Assembly (NCBI GenBank): GCA_030549335.1
Contig: CM060196.1
Location: 70,578,139 to 70,642,138 of the forward strand
Length of the DNA: 64,000 nucleotides
Source: Pontederia crassipes
Lineage: Eukaryota > Streptophyta > Magnoliopsida > Commelinales > Pontederiaceae
Direction: 5' to 3'
Shown here: positions 62,741 through 64,000 of the stretch, in pieces
Numbering within the stretch: the first letter of the stretch is position 1
How the letters are laid out: each line of letters starts with the position of its first letter
Made by a program: the position numbers and the translations under genes
Notes under the pieces: model-generated
Told to the model about the DNA's origin: nothing
Seen by the model: only the letters and a program-made list of their open reading frames with translations
Databases searched by the model: none

Positions 62741-64000
62741 GTTGATCTTCACTCAAGAGCGGGATGGTGGCTTCCACCATATCTAAAGTGGATCTTGGGG
62801 GTGTGATGCCTCAAGTAAGTGGTACCGCAAGCACTCTATTCATTCAGCCAAAGCTTTAGACCAAATCACAAAAGTAATTGTTTGTCTTGAATTGAAGTGG
62901 ACATCATTTATGTGCATGTAACGCGCTGAGATCTACGTGACTTTCACATGTCCAGAGTCGTTCGCGCTACAATATCTTCTATAAAATAATTTTTAAAGAA
63001 ATATAAACTATAAAATGGGAAAAGAATAATAGCAACATCTAAAAATTCATAATGTCAAAGGAGCTCGAACATCTATAACTCTATAGTACTAAAGTGCGGA
63101 AAAGTAATAATTAATAAATAAATCTAGCATGACACAATCATACATCATATGCAACATCACTATCACTAAGCATCACCACCTGCATTACCATCTTCTATCG
63201 TCAACTCATCTGCATGAATCTAGATGTAAGGGGAAAACTTATGAGTATAAAAAAATACTCAGACGTAGGTCTAAAATAATCAATAATCAATTGTTCTCGA
63301 TAAAATAATTAACAATATGATACAATAAATAATAAAGCACCTAGAGCAATAAAGTAAGAGCTCAAATGAATCAATAGATCAATGTAGCCATAAATTAATG
63401 AAGATGGTCGGGAAAGAGGTCGAAAAATCAATCAATATCAATTAACAATTAAAAATAATCAATTATGTCTGATCACTATGGCACTATCTAATTAATAATT
63501 TTCAATTCAATATCAATATCAATAGTCATTGGTCAAAAACAATTTTCATCCGATTCAATGGGCAGAGCCAATGTCTGTCAATGTCAATATTCGAATGACC
63601 ATGATTCAATTCAATTTGATTCAATTCTCATTATATTCAATTCAATTCAATATAGTTATCCAATACAATAGGGAGCGCTTAGTCAATCAAGAAAAACTTC
63701 ATATCTCTTTCGTGTAGGTGAGTGGGGATCAAACCACGACAAGTCGCCCTCCAATAATAGCGCTAAACAATAATTCATGATGGCGGAGAACCATGACCAA
63801 TCACAGGACAATCGCTTCCCTAAAGGATGACGTCTCAAATCTCTTGGTATATTATGTGTCTCGTACAATATAATAATAATATAGCTTATGGGGCTTAGAG
63901 ATAATTGAAGAACATAGAGACCCAACACTTTTCATCTTTTATCTTGTTTACCTAACAAACCTATTTTTAACAATTTAATTTGGATTAAACAAGGACCCAA
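62741..64000. other. Repeat-like DNA at the right edge, not classified
   Basis: No gene. 63440-63680 is low-complexity (AATTCAATTC and ATCAATATC words). The layout and texture (ACTAAAGTGCGGAAAAGTAA near 63090) recall an LTR or its interior, but no second terminal repeat is inside the window. Confidence 0.35.

Overview
This is nuclear DNA from a flowering plant. The genes have many AT-rich introns, the intergenic DNA is very AT-rich, and retrotransposons and small DNA transposons fill much of the space. The strongly GC-rich 5' exons and single-exon genes (the 31.8 kb and 59.5 kb genes) sitting in AT-rich surroundings suggest a monocot, but this is an inference and no species is claimed.

Five host genes can be read. 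(1) 2367-7311, minus strand: the first nine exons of a mitochondrial NAD-dependent malic enzyme of the 62-kDa (NAD-ME1) type; its 3' exons lie beyond the left edge. (2) 31780-32664, plus strand: a single-exon, GC-rich gene of unknown function whose Cys/His N-terminus resembles that of OCTOPUS-like (DUF740) proteins. (3) 45382-50416, minus strand: a complete six-exon RAB GTPase of the RABH1 (Rab6) class, 208 aa. (4) 51956-58612, minus strand: a complete 11-exon plant SH2-domain protein of the SHA/SHB type, about 697 aa. (5) 59538-60278, minus strand: a single-exon secreted invertase/pectin methylesterase inhibitor-type protein with an unusual acidic tail. They look like unrelated housekeeping and regulatory genes rather than a cluster.

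The 42 kb between the malic enzyme promoter and RABH1 holds only the 31.8 kb gene. The rest is mobile DNA: a non-autonomous LTR element (8.4-10.2 kb), a fairly young Copia element of Tnt1/Tork type (10.9-15.9 kb), an old decayed Copia element (19.3-25.4 kb), a plastid rpoB fragment (29.1 kb), and a family of short AT-rich elements with GTTTGG-type ends (18.4, 26.9 and 34.3 kb).

The most interesting structure is at 37.6-41.3 kb. It is a decayed hAT (TTF-zinc-finger/DUF4371) transposase gene cut by two smaller non-autonomous hAT elements, each flanked by a perfect 8-bp target duplication. Three more short hAT elements occur at 16.4, 60.5 and 61.6 kb. Just beyond the nest are a three-unit satellite of about 233 bp, and a Mutator-like element whose terminal repeat was partly copied by a later 246-bp tandem duplication.

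Smaller insertions lie inside gene introns: LINE fragments in the malic enzyme, an RTE-type LINE tail in RABH1, and a 1-kb gag-only LTR element in the SH2 gene. I found no rRNA gene, convincing tRNA gene, CRISPR array or gene cluster, and nothing I would call an undescribed functional system. The novelty here is in element structure and order of insertion.
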